Shown here one piece after another: positions 24,826 to 30,380 of a DNA stretch of 30,380 nt. Made by a program: the position numbers and the translations under genes. The stretch spans positions 1-30,380 of the IMG/VR virus record IMGVR_UViG_3300035663_000072, one strand, 5' to 3'. This stretch comes from a virus. The notes below the pieces were generated by a model, which saw only the letters and a list, made by a program, of their open reading frames with translations, searched no databases and had not been told where the DNA came from. How positions within the stretch are numbered: position 1 is the first letter of the stretch; each line of letters starts with the position of its first letter.

Positions 24826-25509
24826 TCAACCTCCGTTCAATCCATTGTGCGGACATGACATCACCACGCAATGACGTTTACACAGTCCCGAAGGGCTCGG
24901 GTTCCACACGCCCGTGCGGTGTGCGTTCTCAAGGCGCTTGACATCTGACAGCCACTGCTGCCAGTAGATCTTCTCTTGCTCAGAGGTGTATTCCGCTGGC
25001 TTGAACGTGTTTGCCACGACGAAGAGCAGCCCCGCCTTGATCTTCTTGATCCCGGGGAAGCGCTTGAACACCATCAACGCCATCAACTCAAGCTGCGCAG
25101 TGTCGGCGTACTTGGCAGACTTCCCGGTCTTGTAGTCAACGATCCGCGCAACGCCAGTCTCATGGTTGACGATGAGCAAATCAGCGATGCCCCGGCACCA
25201 GACATTCGGATCTCTGAACCCGCAAGGCTCGAAGTCCTTCGTCATCCCCATCTCGTATTCGCAGAACTTCTCCCCAGGCAGTGTCCGAAGGGTGTCGAGT
25301 TGTCCCTTGACGTAAGCGAACTCCGGGGGCAACGGTTTGCCATCCCGGACATAATGTTCCGCCGCCTCGTGGAAGTTCGACCCGTAGAGCGTGGCCTCGG
25401 TGTACTCAGGCTCTTTGAAGTTCTTCGCTACCTTGATCTCAAAAAACTTTTTTGGACAAGTCTTGAACGACTTGAGGGACGAGTACGACCAAGGACCGGG
25501 CAAGCTCAT
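24826..25509 (-). CDS. PD-(D/E)XK nuclease, RecB/Cas4-like, probable iron-sulfur cluster
   Basis: 227 residues. It opens with the RecB-family signature WSYSSLKSFKTCPKKFF, then GSNFHEAAEH (H47), GIADLLIV (D110), and IVDYKTGK with D125 and K127, followed by TAQLELMALMVF (Q139 helix). One cysteine near the N-terminus (C18) and three near the C-terminus (C210, C214, C219 in LCKRHCVVMSCP) are placed like the four-cysteine iron-sulfur staple of Cas4 and AddB nucleases. It should process DNA ends during recombination or replication. The ATG overlaps the stop of the small gene before it (ATGA). Confidence 0.87.
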   Translation of the reverse strand: MSLPGPWSYSSLKSFKTCPKKFFEIKVAKNFKEPEYTEATLYGSNFHEAAEHYVRDGKPLPPEFAYVKGQLDTLRTLPGEKFCEYEMGMTKDFEPCGFRDPNVWCRGIADLLIVNHETGVARIVDYKTGKSAKYADTAQLELMALMVFKRFPGIKKIKAGLLFVVANTFKPAEYTSEQEKIYWQQWLSDVKRLENAHRTGVWNPSPSGLCKRHCVVMSCPHNGLNGG

Positions 25510-25712
25510 GAGGACACACCTGTGCGGGCCGAGGGCCCGTTCTCCATGATGGCGAGAGTGGCCGACAGGATACGCGCCTCCACGCCCAAATGCAAGGCCA
25601 CCTCACGGGCCTCAGCAAACCGATTCTCCAAGCACAGGTCGTGTACCTGCCGCATCATGCGCTCCATCTTCATCATCGGCATGGCGTAGTCGGTGATCTC
25701 TTCAGTCGTCAT
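25506..25712 (-). CDS. Small helical protein between polymerase and RecB-like nuclease
   Basis: 68 residues from ATG 25712, chosen because GGAG stands six bases upstream; a GTG at 25748 would lie further inside the polymerase tail and has no ribosome site. The sequence starts MTTEEITDYAMPMMKMERMM and is helical throughout (MRQVHDLCLENRFAEAREVA, LHLGVEARILSATLAIMENG). It is rich in Met and has no catalytic motif. It overlaps the full-length polymerase frame (stop at 25702-25704) by 11 bases and the next gene as ATGA, so it belongs to the same operon. Function unknown. Confidence 0.65.
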   Translation of the reverse strand: MTTEEITDYAMPMMKMERMMRQVHDLCLENRFAEAREVALHLGVEARILSATLAIMENGPSARTGVSS

Positions 25713-25830
25713 GCAGTTCTCCATAGTTGTAGCCCCACTTCGATTCACAGTTGATCGGGCACCCCCGTGCCCAGTCAGGCACCCAGCGCATGCAGGACTC
25801 GACGTAAGCCCGCGCCGCTTGGCGTTCTTC
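25702..25830 (-). pseudogene. C-terminal tail of DNA polymerase beyond an in-frame TAA
   Basis: Reading on in the polymerase frame past the TAA gives 42 codons before a TGA at 25702-25704. They read EERQAARAYVESCMRWVPDW, then ARGCPINCESKWGYNYGEL and HDD. This is the expected end of a phage family A polymerase: a helix with Ala/Glu and a Cys-Met after motif C, and a final E.K.G.N-type segment comparable to the end of T7 DNA polymerase. The spacing from motif C is what a complete enzyme would have, so one codon has become TAA without insertion or deletion. Confidence 0.85.
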
Positions 25831-25833
25831 TTA
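25831..25833 (-). other. In-frame TAA inside the DNA polymerase gene
   Basis: Codon 579 of the polymerase reads TAA (context CGG TAA GAA GAA). A single base change to AAA, CAA or GAA would restore a 621-residue protein. Several other genes in the window end with TAA exactly before the next gene, which argues against genome-wide reassignment of this codon. Confidence 0.9.
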
Positions 25834-27567
25834 CCGTGCCAATGCTATCACGCTGTCGTGCACGGTGAGCTTGACGGGTAACTTGCGAGAGATACGCAGG
25901 GCCTGACTCATGACGATGATGCGAGCCAACGCCTGTACCAAATTCTCGATAAGTTTTCCACCGTATATGTTGACAATTCCTGTGTCGTCTTTGTACCGCC
26001 ACTCAATGAAGCGCTCACCCTGCGCACGGTGGAGCTGTGGGTAGCTGATGTAGAGCCCGCTGGGCAGCTTGATACCCTTCTTGCCCTCGATCAACGCCAC
26101 ACCCTCACGCCCGAGCCACATGCTTTCGTCGTAGTACATAGAGCGGATGGCGTCATCCCCCCGTGCCCAGAGATCAACGATGCGCGGCACGCTGTCACGG
26201 TAGGTGTTGATGATCTTCTCGCACTCAAGGAGATCTAAGTCTACCGAGGGCGTTGCCGCCTTGAGCGTGGCTTTAAGTTTCCCCGCCCCGGTTTGGTAGC
26301 CACAACCGAGCGTCACGGTTTTACCGACAAAGCGTTCTAACTTGTTAGCCGGAGTCACAGTCTTACCATAAATCTTAGACGCGAGCTTGCAATACGCATC
26401 GACTTTGTTGGCGAAATCGTTGACCAGATCGTCCTGTCCCGCCAGCCACGCAAGCACCCGCGCCTCGATGTTCGATGAGTCGCAGTCGATGATGACGTAG
26501 CCCGGAGGTGCTTCGATGCATGCCTTGAGGTTGGTGTTGCCTCGTGATGGTAGGTTCTGGAGGTTGACCCCGTCACCGCCCGACGAGCGTTTCGTCCGTG
26601 CATAGGCGTACTTGAGCGGCACAGGGAAGGCGTCACCCCGCTTCGAGATACCGATGAACCGCTCAGTTCTCGTCTCCTCCAGGGTGCTCTTGACGCCAAG
26701 TCGTGCAGCAGCTACAGCCTGCACGCGCTCGTCCTCGTGTTCAATAAGAGCCTTCATGCCCGGGTCGGTCTTGGCGAAGGCGAACGTGGTCTTGCCTGTC
26801 GTTGCGCTGATCTTCATAGGCGGCTCGACGCCGAACCCGCGCAGCACCTCCGCGAACTTCTGGTTGCTCATGAGCAGGTCAACCTCAACCTTTGCCGCTG
26901 ACAGCAGGTCCGCCTTGCGGTCTCGCACCGCTGCGAGGTGTGCCTCCAGCTTCTCCCGGTTCAGCTTGAGCATCGGCTCGGTGAACATGCGAATGTGCAG
27001 GTCGATGAGCTTCAGCTCTTCGATGGGGTAGGGCCCTCGGAAGTCAGCTTCGGTCGGGTTGTACCAGCCGTTGGACATGAGAGACCACAAGTGATGGCAT
27101 AGTTCTACGTCGAGGAGACAGTACTCGGAGTACTGTCGGAACTCCCCCGGTGACATGTCGGTGCGTCTACGCCCCATCATGTTCATGACATAGGTGCCCT
27201 TGTCCTCTAGCTCATAGCGCTTAGCCAGCGCCGCCAAGGAGTTATTCCGGGCACTGAACATGCCACGGGCCATGCTGAGGGTGTCGAGCCACGCACGGGG
27301 TCTGACCCCGAACTTCCACGCCAGGATGGCACCGTCGAACAGCGTGTTGTGGCACAGGATCGCGTACTGCCCCCAGGGCACCGCATCGCACCACTGCTTG
27401 ATCTCAAGATGCGTGCCAGAGACGACCTCCTTCGACCCATCCGGCCAGCAGACGCCAAGCATGATGACCTCAAAACGTGGGTCGCGGATGTACTCCTCGG
27501 TGGTCAGCTTACTGAGGCTGTACTCCTTGTCGTAATAGGTTTCTAGGTCTAATGTGACTACTTCCAT
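25831..27567 (-). CDS. Family A DNA polymerase with 3'-5' exonuclease, frame interrupted near its end
   Basis: 578 residues up to the TAA, starting at ATG 27567, which overlaps the previous stop as TGATG. Exonuclease: TLDLETYYD (D7, E9), CHNTLFDGAIL (about 72-82) and YCLLDVEL (Y149, D153). Polymerase: fingers entry GVNLQNLPSRG; motif A IIDCDSSNIEAR at 359-370; motif B RFVGKTVTLGCGYQ with R412 and K416; motif C LTVHDSVI at 567-574, with Ser where Glu is usual. The frame stops six residues after the HDS motif, but the missing C-terminus follows in the same frame. As it stands the product would lack the terminal segment near the active site; full activity would need readthrough or a corrected base. 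It is the likely phage replicase. Confidence 0.9.
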   Translation of the reverse strand: MEVVTLDLETYYDKEYSLSKLTTEEYIRDPRFEVIMLGVCWPDGSKEVVSGTHLEIKQWCDAVPWGQYAILCHNTLFDGAILAWKFGVRPRAWLDTLSMARGMFSARNNSLAALAKRYELEDKGTYVMNMMGRRRTDMSPGEFRQYSEYCLLDVELCHHLWSLMSNGWYNPTEADFRGPYPIEELKLIDLHIRMFTEPMLKLNREKLEAHLAAVRDRKADLLSAAKVEVDLLMSNQKFAEVLRGFGVEPPMKISATTGKTTFAFAKTDPGMKALIEHEDERVQAVAAARLGVKSTLEETRTERFIGISKRGDAFPVPLKYAYARTKRSSGGDGVNLQNLPSRGNTNLKACIEAPPGYVIIDCDSSNIEARVLAWLAGQDDLVNDFANKVDAYCKLASKIYGKTVTPANKLERFVGKTVTLGCGYQTGAGKLKATLKAATPSVDLDLLECEKIINTYRDSVPRIVDLWARGDDAIRSMYYDESMWLGREGVALIEGKKGIKLPSGLYISYPQLHRAQGERFIEWRYKDDTGIVNIYGGKLIENLVQALARIIVMSQALRISRKLPVKLTVHDSVIALAR

Positions 27568-27857
27568 CACGTGTTCTCCCAGAACCACCGTTCGAGGAGT
27601 TCAAGGGTGTCTTCCCGCACCACCATAGCGGCACCCCCGGCTTGGTGTATCTTCATCATCTCCTGCTCTTGAAGGGCGGTGGGCTTGTTGAACCCGGCTT
27701 TGCACTCGACGCCCAAGAACTTACCCCTAAAACATACGATGATGTCAGGGATACCTGAGCGCCCATAGCCCCCCATGACGGGGAAGAAGTAGTACCCCTT
27801 ATGTTTTTTAATAATGTCAACGGCCTTGGCCTTGACTTTAGATTCAGGTGTTGCCAT
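27567..27857 (-). CDS. VRR-NUC nuclease (Holliday-junction-resolvase-like)
   Basis: 96 residues from ATG 27857, where the conserved sequence MATPESKVKAKAVD begins; an upstream in-frame start at 27938 lies inside the previous gene. The VRR-NUC signature is present: GRSGIPDIIV with D38, FLGVECKAG with E51 and K53, then LQEQEMMKIHQAGGAAMVV with Q63. These compact PD-(D/E)XK enzymes are thought to cut branched DNA. It is placed directly before the polymerase, with a one-base stop/start overlap, and overlaps the zinc-ribbon gene before it by 14 bases. Confidence 0.9.
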   Translation of the reverse strand: MATPESKVKAKAVDIIKKHKGYYFFPVMGGYGRSGIPDIIVCFRGKFLGVECKAGFNKPTALQEQEMMKIHQAGGAAMVVREDTLELLERWFWENT

Positions 27858-28089
27858 TGTTCGCGGCCTCGGTGTTGGTGTCAGGTTGTAGGTAGCCAAG
27901 CTCGATGAGTTTGGTTCTCCCTTTGAGATATCTCTCACGCTTCATCACTTGCTCAGTGAGGTGGGCCCTGGCCTCATTGTCAGGTAGTTCTATGGTGGTG
28001 AAGCGGTGCCCATTTGCACACTCACGCCTGCGGCGTGGCGAACGTGTCTCCAGTACATCCGTCCAGGCTCCGCACTGCGGGCATTTCAC
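27844..28089 (-). CDS. NrdR-like zinc-ribbon protein
   Basis: 81 residues with a GTG start at 28089, supported by GGAG eight bases upstream. The first 32 residues form a zinc ribbon: MKCPQCGAWTDVLETR (C3, C6), then ECANGHRFTT (C24, H28), closely like the N-terminal ribbon of NrdR and of small phage transcription factors. The C-terminal part is a basic helix (LTEQVMKRERYLKGRTKLIE) and a polar tail. The ATP-cone of NrdR is absent, so it is not a ribonucleotide reductase repressor. A transcription or DNA-binding role is likely. It overlaps the winged-helix gene by 68 bases, an unusually long overlap. Confidence 0.75.
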   Translation of the reverse strand: MKCPQCGAWTDVLETRSPRRRRECANGHRFTTIELPDNEARAHLTEQVMKRERYLKGRTKLIELGYLQPDTNTEAANNGNT

Positions 28090-28390
28090 GTTTCTTTCTC
28101 CTATGTCTTGCGGATCGTTCGGTTGGTGTCATCCTCGGCGGGCGTTTGGCGTCGTAGCGCGGGCTACCCCAGGCGTAGACGGCGATTGTGTGCCGGCCCC
28201 AGGCGTCCCGTTTCCACAGGATAACCCTGACGAGGTCGCGGCTGCGCAGGGCGCGGATGAACTTGCGCGTGGTGTTGAGCGCCAGCCCCGAGGTCTCCGA
28301 GAGTTCAGGCACCGTGCCCCCGCCGTACACCAAGGACTCGACCACAGCCGCGTAGGCAGTGGTGTTACTTAGGTGGACGTTCAGGGCCAT
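28022..28390 (-). CDS. Winged helix-turn-helix protein
   Basis: 122 residues from ATG 28390. The core VPELSETSGLALNTTRKFIR followed by ALRSRDLVRVILWKRDAWGR and HTIAVYAWG is a winged HTH: 'TVPELSETSGLALNTTRKFI' gives helix-turn-helix, and 'LVRVILWKRDAWGRHTIAVY' the wing. The C-terminal part is strongly basic (RPPRMTPTERSARHRRKKRE). This layout is common in phage proteins next to replication genes, probably as a transcriptional or replication regulator. Its start is one base after the stop of a 47-codon gene; its end overlaps the zinc-ribbon gene. Confidence 0.78.
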   Translation of the reverse strand: MALNVHLSNTTAYAAVVESLVYGGGTVPELSETSGLALNTTRKFIRALRSRDLVRVILWKRDAWGRHTIAVYAWGSPRYDAKRPPRMTPTERSARHRRKKREMPAVRSLDGCTGDTFATPQA

Positions 28391-28391
28391 G

Positions 28392-28535
28392 TCACCACCT
28401 CGCCGCTTCGGCGTGGGTCAGTTCTGTCTTGGCCTGCCGTGCAAACCACCGGGCGACGATGGCGCGTTCCTCGTCGGTCTTGAAGGGCCAGAGCCAGCGG
28501 GGCATGGTCAGGCCCGAGGGGTGCATGTCAGTCAT
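28392..28535 (-). CDS. 47-residue conserved-looking small protein
   Basis: Starts at ATG 28535 with GGAGG five bases upstream and stops with TGA one base before the winged-helix ATG. The product has a Pro/Trp-rich entry (MPRWLWPFKTDEERAIVARW) and ends in a helix (FARQAKTELTHAEAARW). A strong ribosome site, an ATGA overlap with the membrane mini-gene before it and near-abutment to the next gene support real coding. Function unknown. Confidence 0.68.
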   Translation of the reverse strand: MTDMHPSGLTMPRWLWPFKTDEERAIVARWFARQAKTELTHAEAARW

Positions 28536-28615
28536 TCCCACCTCCAAAACAAAAGGATAGCCACACAGACAAGCACCGCGATGATGACGCCTTCAAGGAT
28601 TAGGTCTGGGTTCAT
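28532..28615 (-). CDS. 27-residue single-pass membrane mini-protein
   Basis: ATG at 28615, stop overlapping the next ATG (ATGA at 28532-28535). The product is an acidic start (MNPDLILEG), an unbroken hydrophobic stretch VIIAVLVCVAILLF and WRWE. It would span the inner membrane once. The ribosome site is weak (GAAAG), so translation may depend on coupling to the upstream gene, which it overlaps by 23 bases. Possible roles: accessory holin or envelope modulator; no homology known to me. Confidence 0.55.
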   Translation of the reverse strand: MNPDLILEGVIIAVLVCVAILLFWRWE

Positions 28616-28778
28616 AGACTTTCGACTCGCATGGTGTATCCATCACCCACGGGCCGATCCACACGGTGCGGGTGGCAGTGGGGCCCAGAGGACTGACGTT
28701 GATGTTCCGAAGGCAGTCTGCGCATTCGGTCTTGTGTGCGCTGGCGCACCGGGCGAAGTCACTGGGGAGGGGGGTCAT
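28593..28778 (-). CDS. Small cysteine-containing protein
   Basis: 61 residues; the ATG overlaps the stop of the gene before it (ATGA). The sequence MTPLPSDFARCASAHKTECA continues DCLRN, giving C11, C19 and C22, with a later Cys in MDTPCES, so it could bind a metal. The middle (GPTATRTVWIGPWVMDTP) is beta-like. Small proteins of this 'C...C..CLR' kind are common in phage accessory regions, without known function. Confidence 0.6.
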   Translation of the reverse strand: MTPLPSDFARCASAHKTECADCLRNINVSPLGPTATRTVWIGPWVMDTPCESKVYEPRPNP

Positions 28779-28870
28779 GCCAACCCCGCCAATCTAAACG
28801 CCAACTCCGTTGGCACTGTCCGTTGCACATACGCCCGGGTCAGCGGGCACCAGTAGTGGATGGTAGTCAT
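28775..28870 (-). CDS. 31-residue mini-protein
   Basis: ATG at 28870 with GAGGG seven bases upstream; the ATG overlaps the stop of the metallopeptidase-like gene, and its own stop overlaps the next ATG, both as ATGA. The product MTTIHYWCPLTRAYVQRTVP ends TELAFRLAGLA. Coding is supported by the ribosome site and the two overlaps; function unknown. Confidence 0.52.
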   Translation of the reverse strand: MTTIHYWCPLTRAYVQRTVPTELAFRLAGLA

Positions 28871-29232
28871 TTGATTACCCTCATTAGTCGGTTCAACACG
28901 GCGTGTTCCTGCCCTATTACAAGGGTGTGGGTTGCGCTTTTAAGCTCTGCTGCCGTCTCGCACCAGTCGGCAAGCAGCAGGTGTAGTACCTCATGTATCG
29001 CCAGCTTCTCAACATCCCACACCATGCCAAAGTCTCCTTCGGCGTTGATAGTCAGTCGAATGCTTGCGTTCTTGGTATTGTTGTTATAGGTGGCTTGGGC
29101 GTTGACGCGATCCCCTATCTGCTCATGGGATATGGTGACGTTCCATTCGTGCATGCCGAAGGTGTTGAGCAGCGTTTGAACCTTGACCTTGAACTTCTCA
29201 AAGTCTTCGGGCGTGAAGGTGTGTATTTTCAT
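28867..29232 (-). CDS. Small HExxH metallopeptidase-like protein
   Basis: 121 residues from ATG 29232, with AAGGAG six bases upstream. The N-terminal half is a beta/alpha fold entry (FEKFKVKVQTLLNTFGMHEW, NVTISHEQIGDRVNAQATY). Residues 78-87 read LAIHEVLHLL with HExxH at 80-84, and a downstream GQEHAVLNRL has E109 and H110. This is the arrangement of short phage zincins related to SprT or WSS-like peptidases. Substrate unknown. Linked to both neighbours by ATGA overlaps. Confidence 0.72.
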   Translation of the reverse strand: MKIHTFTPEDFEKFKVKVQTLLNTFGMHEWNVTISHEQIGDRVNAQATYNNNTKNASIRLTINAEGDFGMVWDVEKLAIHEVLHLLLADWCETAAELKSATHTLVIGQEHAVLNRLMRVIK

Positions 29233-29468
29233 TTGGCACTCCTTCGGAGTGCAGTTGCCAACTCCATCAACCATCTCACCTCGAAGTGGTCAGACATGAT
29301 GTCGGCTTGGCGATGCAGGGTGTCAGCGAGTCGCTTACGTTCCGCGTTTACCGCCTCTTCAACCTTCTTGTCCGCGTCCCAAGGCAGCGGTGTACCGCCG
29401 AGTTCATACGCCTTGTTTCTCCACATGGCGGCGCTGAGCTTGTGGATTTCACAGTACGGGCAGGTCAT
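29229..29468 (-). CDS. Small protein with N-terminal CxxC motif
   Basis: 79 residues from ATG 29468, which overlaps the previous stop (ATGA); a GTG-type start further upstream at 29501 is not needed. It begins MTCPYCEIHKLSAAMWRNKA (C3, C6) and continues with helices (VEEAVNAERKRLADTLHRQA, then DIMSDHFEVRWLMELATALR). The single CxxC could bind metal as a dimer. No known function. Confidence 0.62.
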   Translation of the reverse strand: MTCPYCEIHKLSAAMWRNKAYELGGTPLPWDADKKVEEAVNAERKRLADTLHRQADIMSDHFEVRWLMELATALRRSAK

Positions 29469-29728
29469 TTGTTCCCCCTTGCGCGAATGGCTGCGGCACA
29501 CTTACGAACAGCGGCGATTTCCACCACAGTCGGCGTGTCAATTAGATTCACAGCAACGCACAACTTGGCGCACGCTTCGCGCTCTGCTGCGGCGACAAGG
29601 GCGGCGAAGCGTTCAAGTTCCTCGTCCCAATCCTCATATGCGCATGACACATTGGGAACGTCGCAACCGCTGTAGATAGGAGCCAGCCCCGCTTCCCGCG
29701 CCATGCGGATGATGTCTTCTGGTGTCAT
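29465..29728 (-). CDS. Conserved phage protein, MTPEDIIRMAREAG type
   Basis: 87 residues from ATG 29728. The start MTPEDIIRMAREAGLAP, the middle EELERFAALVAAAEREACA and the ending AAAIRARGNK match a small protein very widespread in phages of proteobacteria. Its function is unknown; the helices and their conservation suggest a protein-protein role. A longer frame (to 29857) includes non-conserved residues overlapping the previous gene and was not used. ATGA overlaps at both ends. Confidence 0.78.
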   Translation of the reverse strand: MTPEDIIRMAREAGLAPIYSGCDVPNVSCAYEDWDEELERFAALVAAAEREACAKLCVAVNLIDTPTVVEIAAVRKCAAAIRARGNK

Positions 29729-29952
29729 GTTCTCGATCTCTCCGGCCACGATGCGGGCCTGTCGGTCCATTCGATGTCGCTCATGGTAGTCCCCACCTCT
29801 GCAGCACCCTCGGCATCCTCGGCTGTCCAAGTGATGTGCGCTGCGCAACTCCACCACTCACCGTTCCACCACCGCAGCAGCTCTGGATTACGGCGGCGAC
29901 TCGCCGGCCACCAGCCGATGCTAGGCGGCGGGCCTTTGTGCCATGTGGTCAT
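29725..29952 (-). CDS. Tryptophan-rich small phage protein
   Basis: 75 residues; ATG overlaps the stop of the HNH-like gene. The sequence MTTWHKGPPPSIGWWPASRR is followed by NPELLRWWNGEWWSCAAHIT and an acidic tail. The 'GPPPxxGWW...LRWWxGxxWS' pattern recurs in small proteins of phage accessory regions. Eight tryptophans in about 65 residues suggest a compact binding module. Function unknown. Confidence 0.7.
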   Translation of the reverse strand: MTTWHKGPPPSIGWWPASRRRNPELLRWWNGEWWSCAAHITWTAEDAEGAAEVGTTMSDIEWTDRPASWPERSRT

Positions 29953-30326
29953 GGTTGTTCTCCTGTGGCTTTGGCGTGATGTTCACGGTGGTGCAATCTG
30001 CAAAGCCAGCGAACTTCTAAAGGTTTGGAATATTCGTCGTGATGCGCTTGTGACAAAACTTCTCCACATATTTCACATGGTTGACGAACCATGCGGCCCA
30101 TCTGCATTTCATGGCGCACCTTACGCCTTGCTTTGTGCCTAACCGCCAACACAGGGTCTTTGGCATAAAAACGCATCTGTTCTGCTTTTCGTGCAAGACG
30201 TTCTGGCGTTTTGGCGTTTTTCTCCCGCCATGCTTTATTCCATATGGCTTGTTTAGCTTTGTACTCTGGATCATCTCTGCGCCTAACGCTGTATGCGCGG
30301 TCACGCTCAACATTACGGACGTTCAT
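29949..30326 (-). CDS. HNH-like zinc-finger protein
   Basis: 125 residues; AAGGAG six bases before the ATG at 30326. The N-terminal 80 residues are basic and helical (KQAIWNKAWREKNAKTPERL). The C-terminal part has a zinc/HNH-like core: PCEICGEVLSQAHHDEYSKP (C84, C87, H95, H96) and VRWLCRLHHREHH (C109, H112, H113, H116). Related phage proteins are annotated as HNH endonucleases, but whether they cut DNA is not settled. It overlaps the previous partial gene by 14 bases and the next gene as ATGA. Confidence 0.72.
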   Translation of the reverse strand: MNVRNVERDRAYSVRRRDDPEYKAKQAIWNKAWREKNAKTPERLARKAEQMRFYAKDPVLAVRHKARRKVRHEMQMGRMVRQPCEICGEVLSQAHHDEYSKPLEVRWLCRLHHREHHAKATGEQP

Positions 30327-30380
30327 TCAGCTCTCCTTCCGCCCGTGCGATGGCGGCGCGGGCGATACCGCGAATTTCGG
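30313..30380 (-). CDS. Partial gene at the right edge (C-terminal end only)
   Basis: An open frame enters from the right edge and ends with TAA at 30313-30315. The visible end, EIRGIARAAIARAEGELNER plus a final Pro, is helical and protein-like, and its overlap with the next ATG follows the habit of this operon. Too short for a functional call. Confidence 0.45.
   Translation of the reverse strand, partial: EIRGIARAAIARAEGELNERP

Noticed and set aside
25702-27567. Frameshift as the cause of the short DNA polymerase
   Set aside because: The missing C-terminus continues in the same frame with normal spacing, so only a stop codon substitution is needed.
1-30380. Alternative genetic code with TAA reassigned
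   Set aside because: TAA ends several genes exactly where the next begins (481-483, 3166-3168, 8450-8452, 16647-16649); reassignment would create long overlaps.
1-30380. Prophage or attachment site
   Set aside because: No integrase, excisionase, direct-repeat att pair or flanking host gene is visible in the window.

Overview
The window is part of the genome of a tailed double-stranded DNA phage, most probably short-tailed (podovirus-like) and lytic. No bacterial housekeeping genes, rRNA or tRNA are visible. Nearly every base is coding, genes abut or overlap, and they form two convergent blocks. The plus strand (1-16649) carries virion and lysis genes. The minus strand (16729-30380) carries replication, repair and small accessory genes. 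No integrase, excisionase or recognisable repressor region is seen. The DNA is GC-rich with proteobacterial-style Shine-Dalgarno sites, so a Gram-negative, possibly freshwater betaproteobacterial, host is a guess from style only. Terminase, portal and major capsid genes are absent and presumably lie left of base 1.

Plus-strand block: the 3' part of a head-tail adaptor gene (1-483), a small virion protein (484-900), a tail fibre or collar-like protein (908-2002), then a lysis cassette (1999-3168: GH108 endolysin, exported two-cysteine protein, three-helix holin). Next come a P22 gp10-like tail nozzle protein (3173-5065), a large structural protein (5062-6435), and four internal virion or ejection proteins (6468-16649). 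The last of these has 2177 residues, with a zincin HExxH site and an LPD38-like C-terminal half. Inside its disordered Pro/Ala linker I find a 57-codon gene in another frame with its own Shine-Dalgarno site (11818-11991).

The blocks meet at a strong hairpin (16655-16684) whose U-tract serves the minus strand.

Minus-strand block, read right to left: a run of very small genes joined by ATGA stop/start overlaps (30380 to about 28390), a winged-helix protein, a zinc-ribbon protein, a VRR-NUC nuclease and a family A DNA polymerase with 3'-5' exonuclease. The polymerase frame has a single in-frame TAA (25831-25833), after which its conserved C-terminus continues in the same frame. Then follow a small helical protein, a RecB/Cas4-like nuclease with an apparent iron-sulfur cysteine set, a small HNH-like protein, a leader rich in hairpins (24443-24557), a DexA-like exonuclease, a SNF2-type helicase, two conserved phage proteins of unknown role, an SSB-like protein, a small HTH protein, a primase-DUF927 helicase fusion and a short terminal gene. 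Together these suggest a largely self-supplied replisome: primase-helicase, polymerase, SSB, and processing nucleases and helicase.

The most interesting items are the nested gene at 11818-11991, the interrupted polymerase, the structured leader at 24443-24557 and the chain of overlapping mini-genes. Family assignments come from reading motifs by eye; no database search was run.
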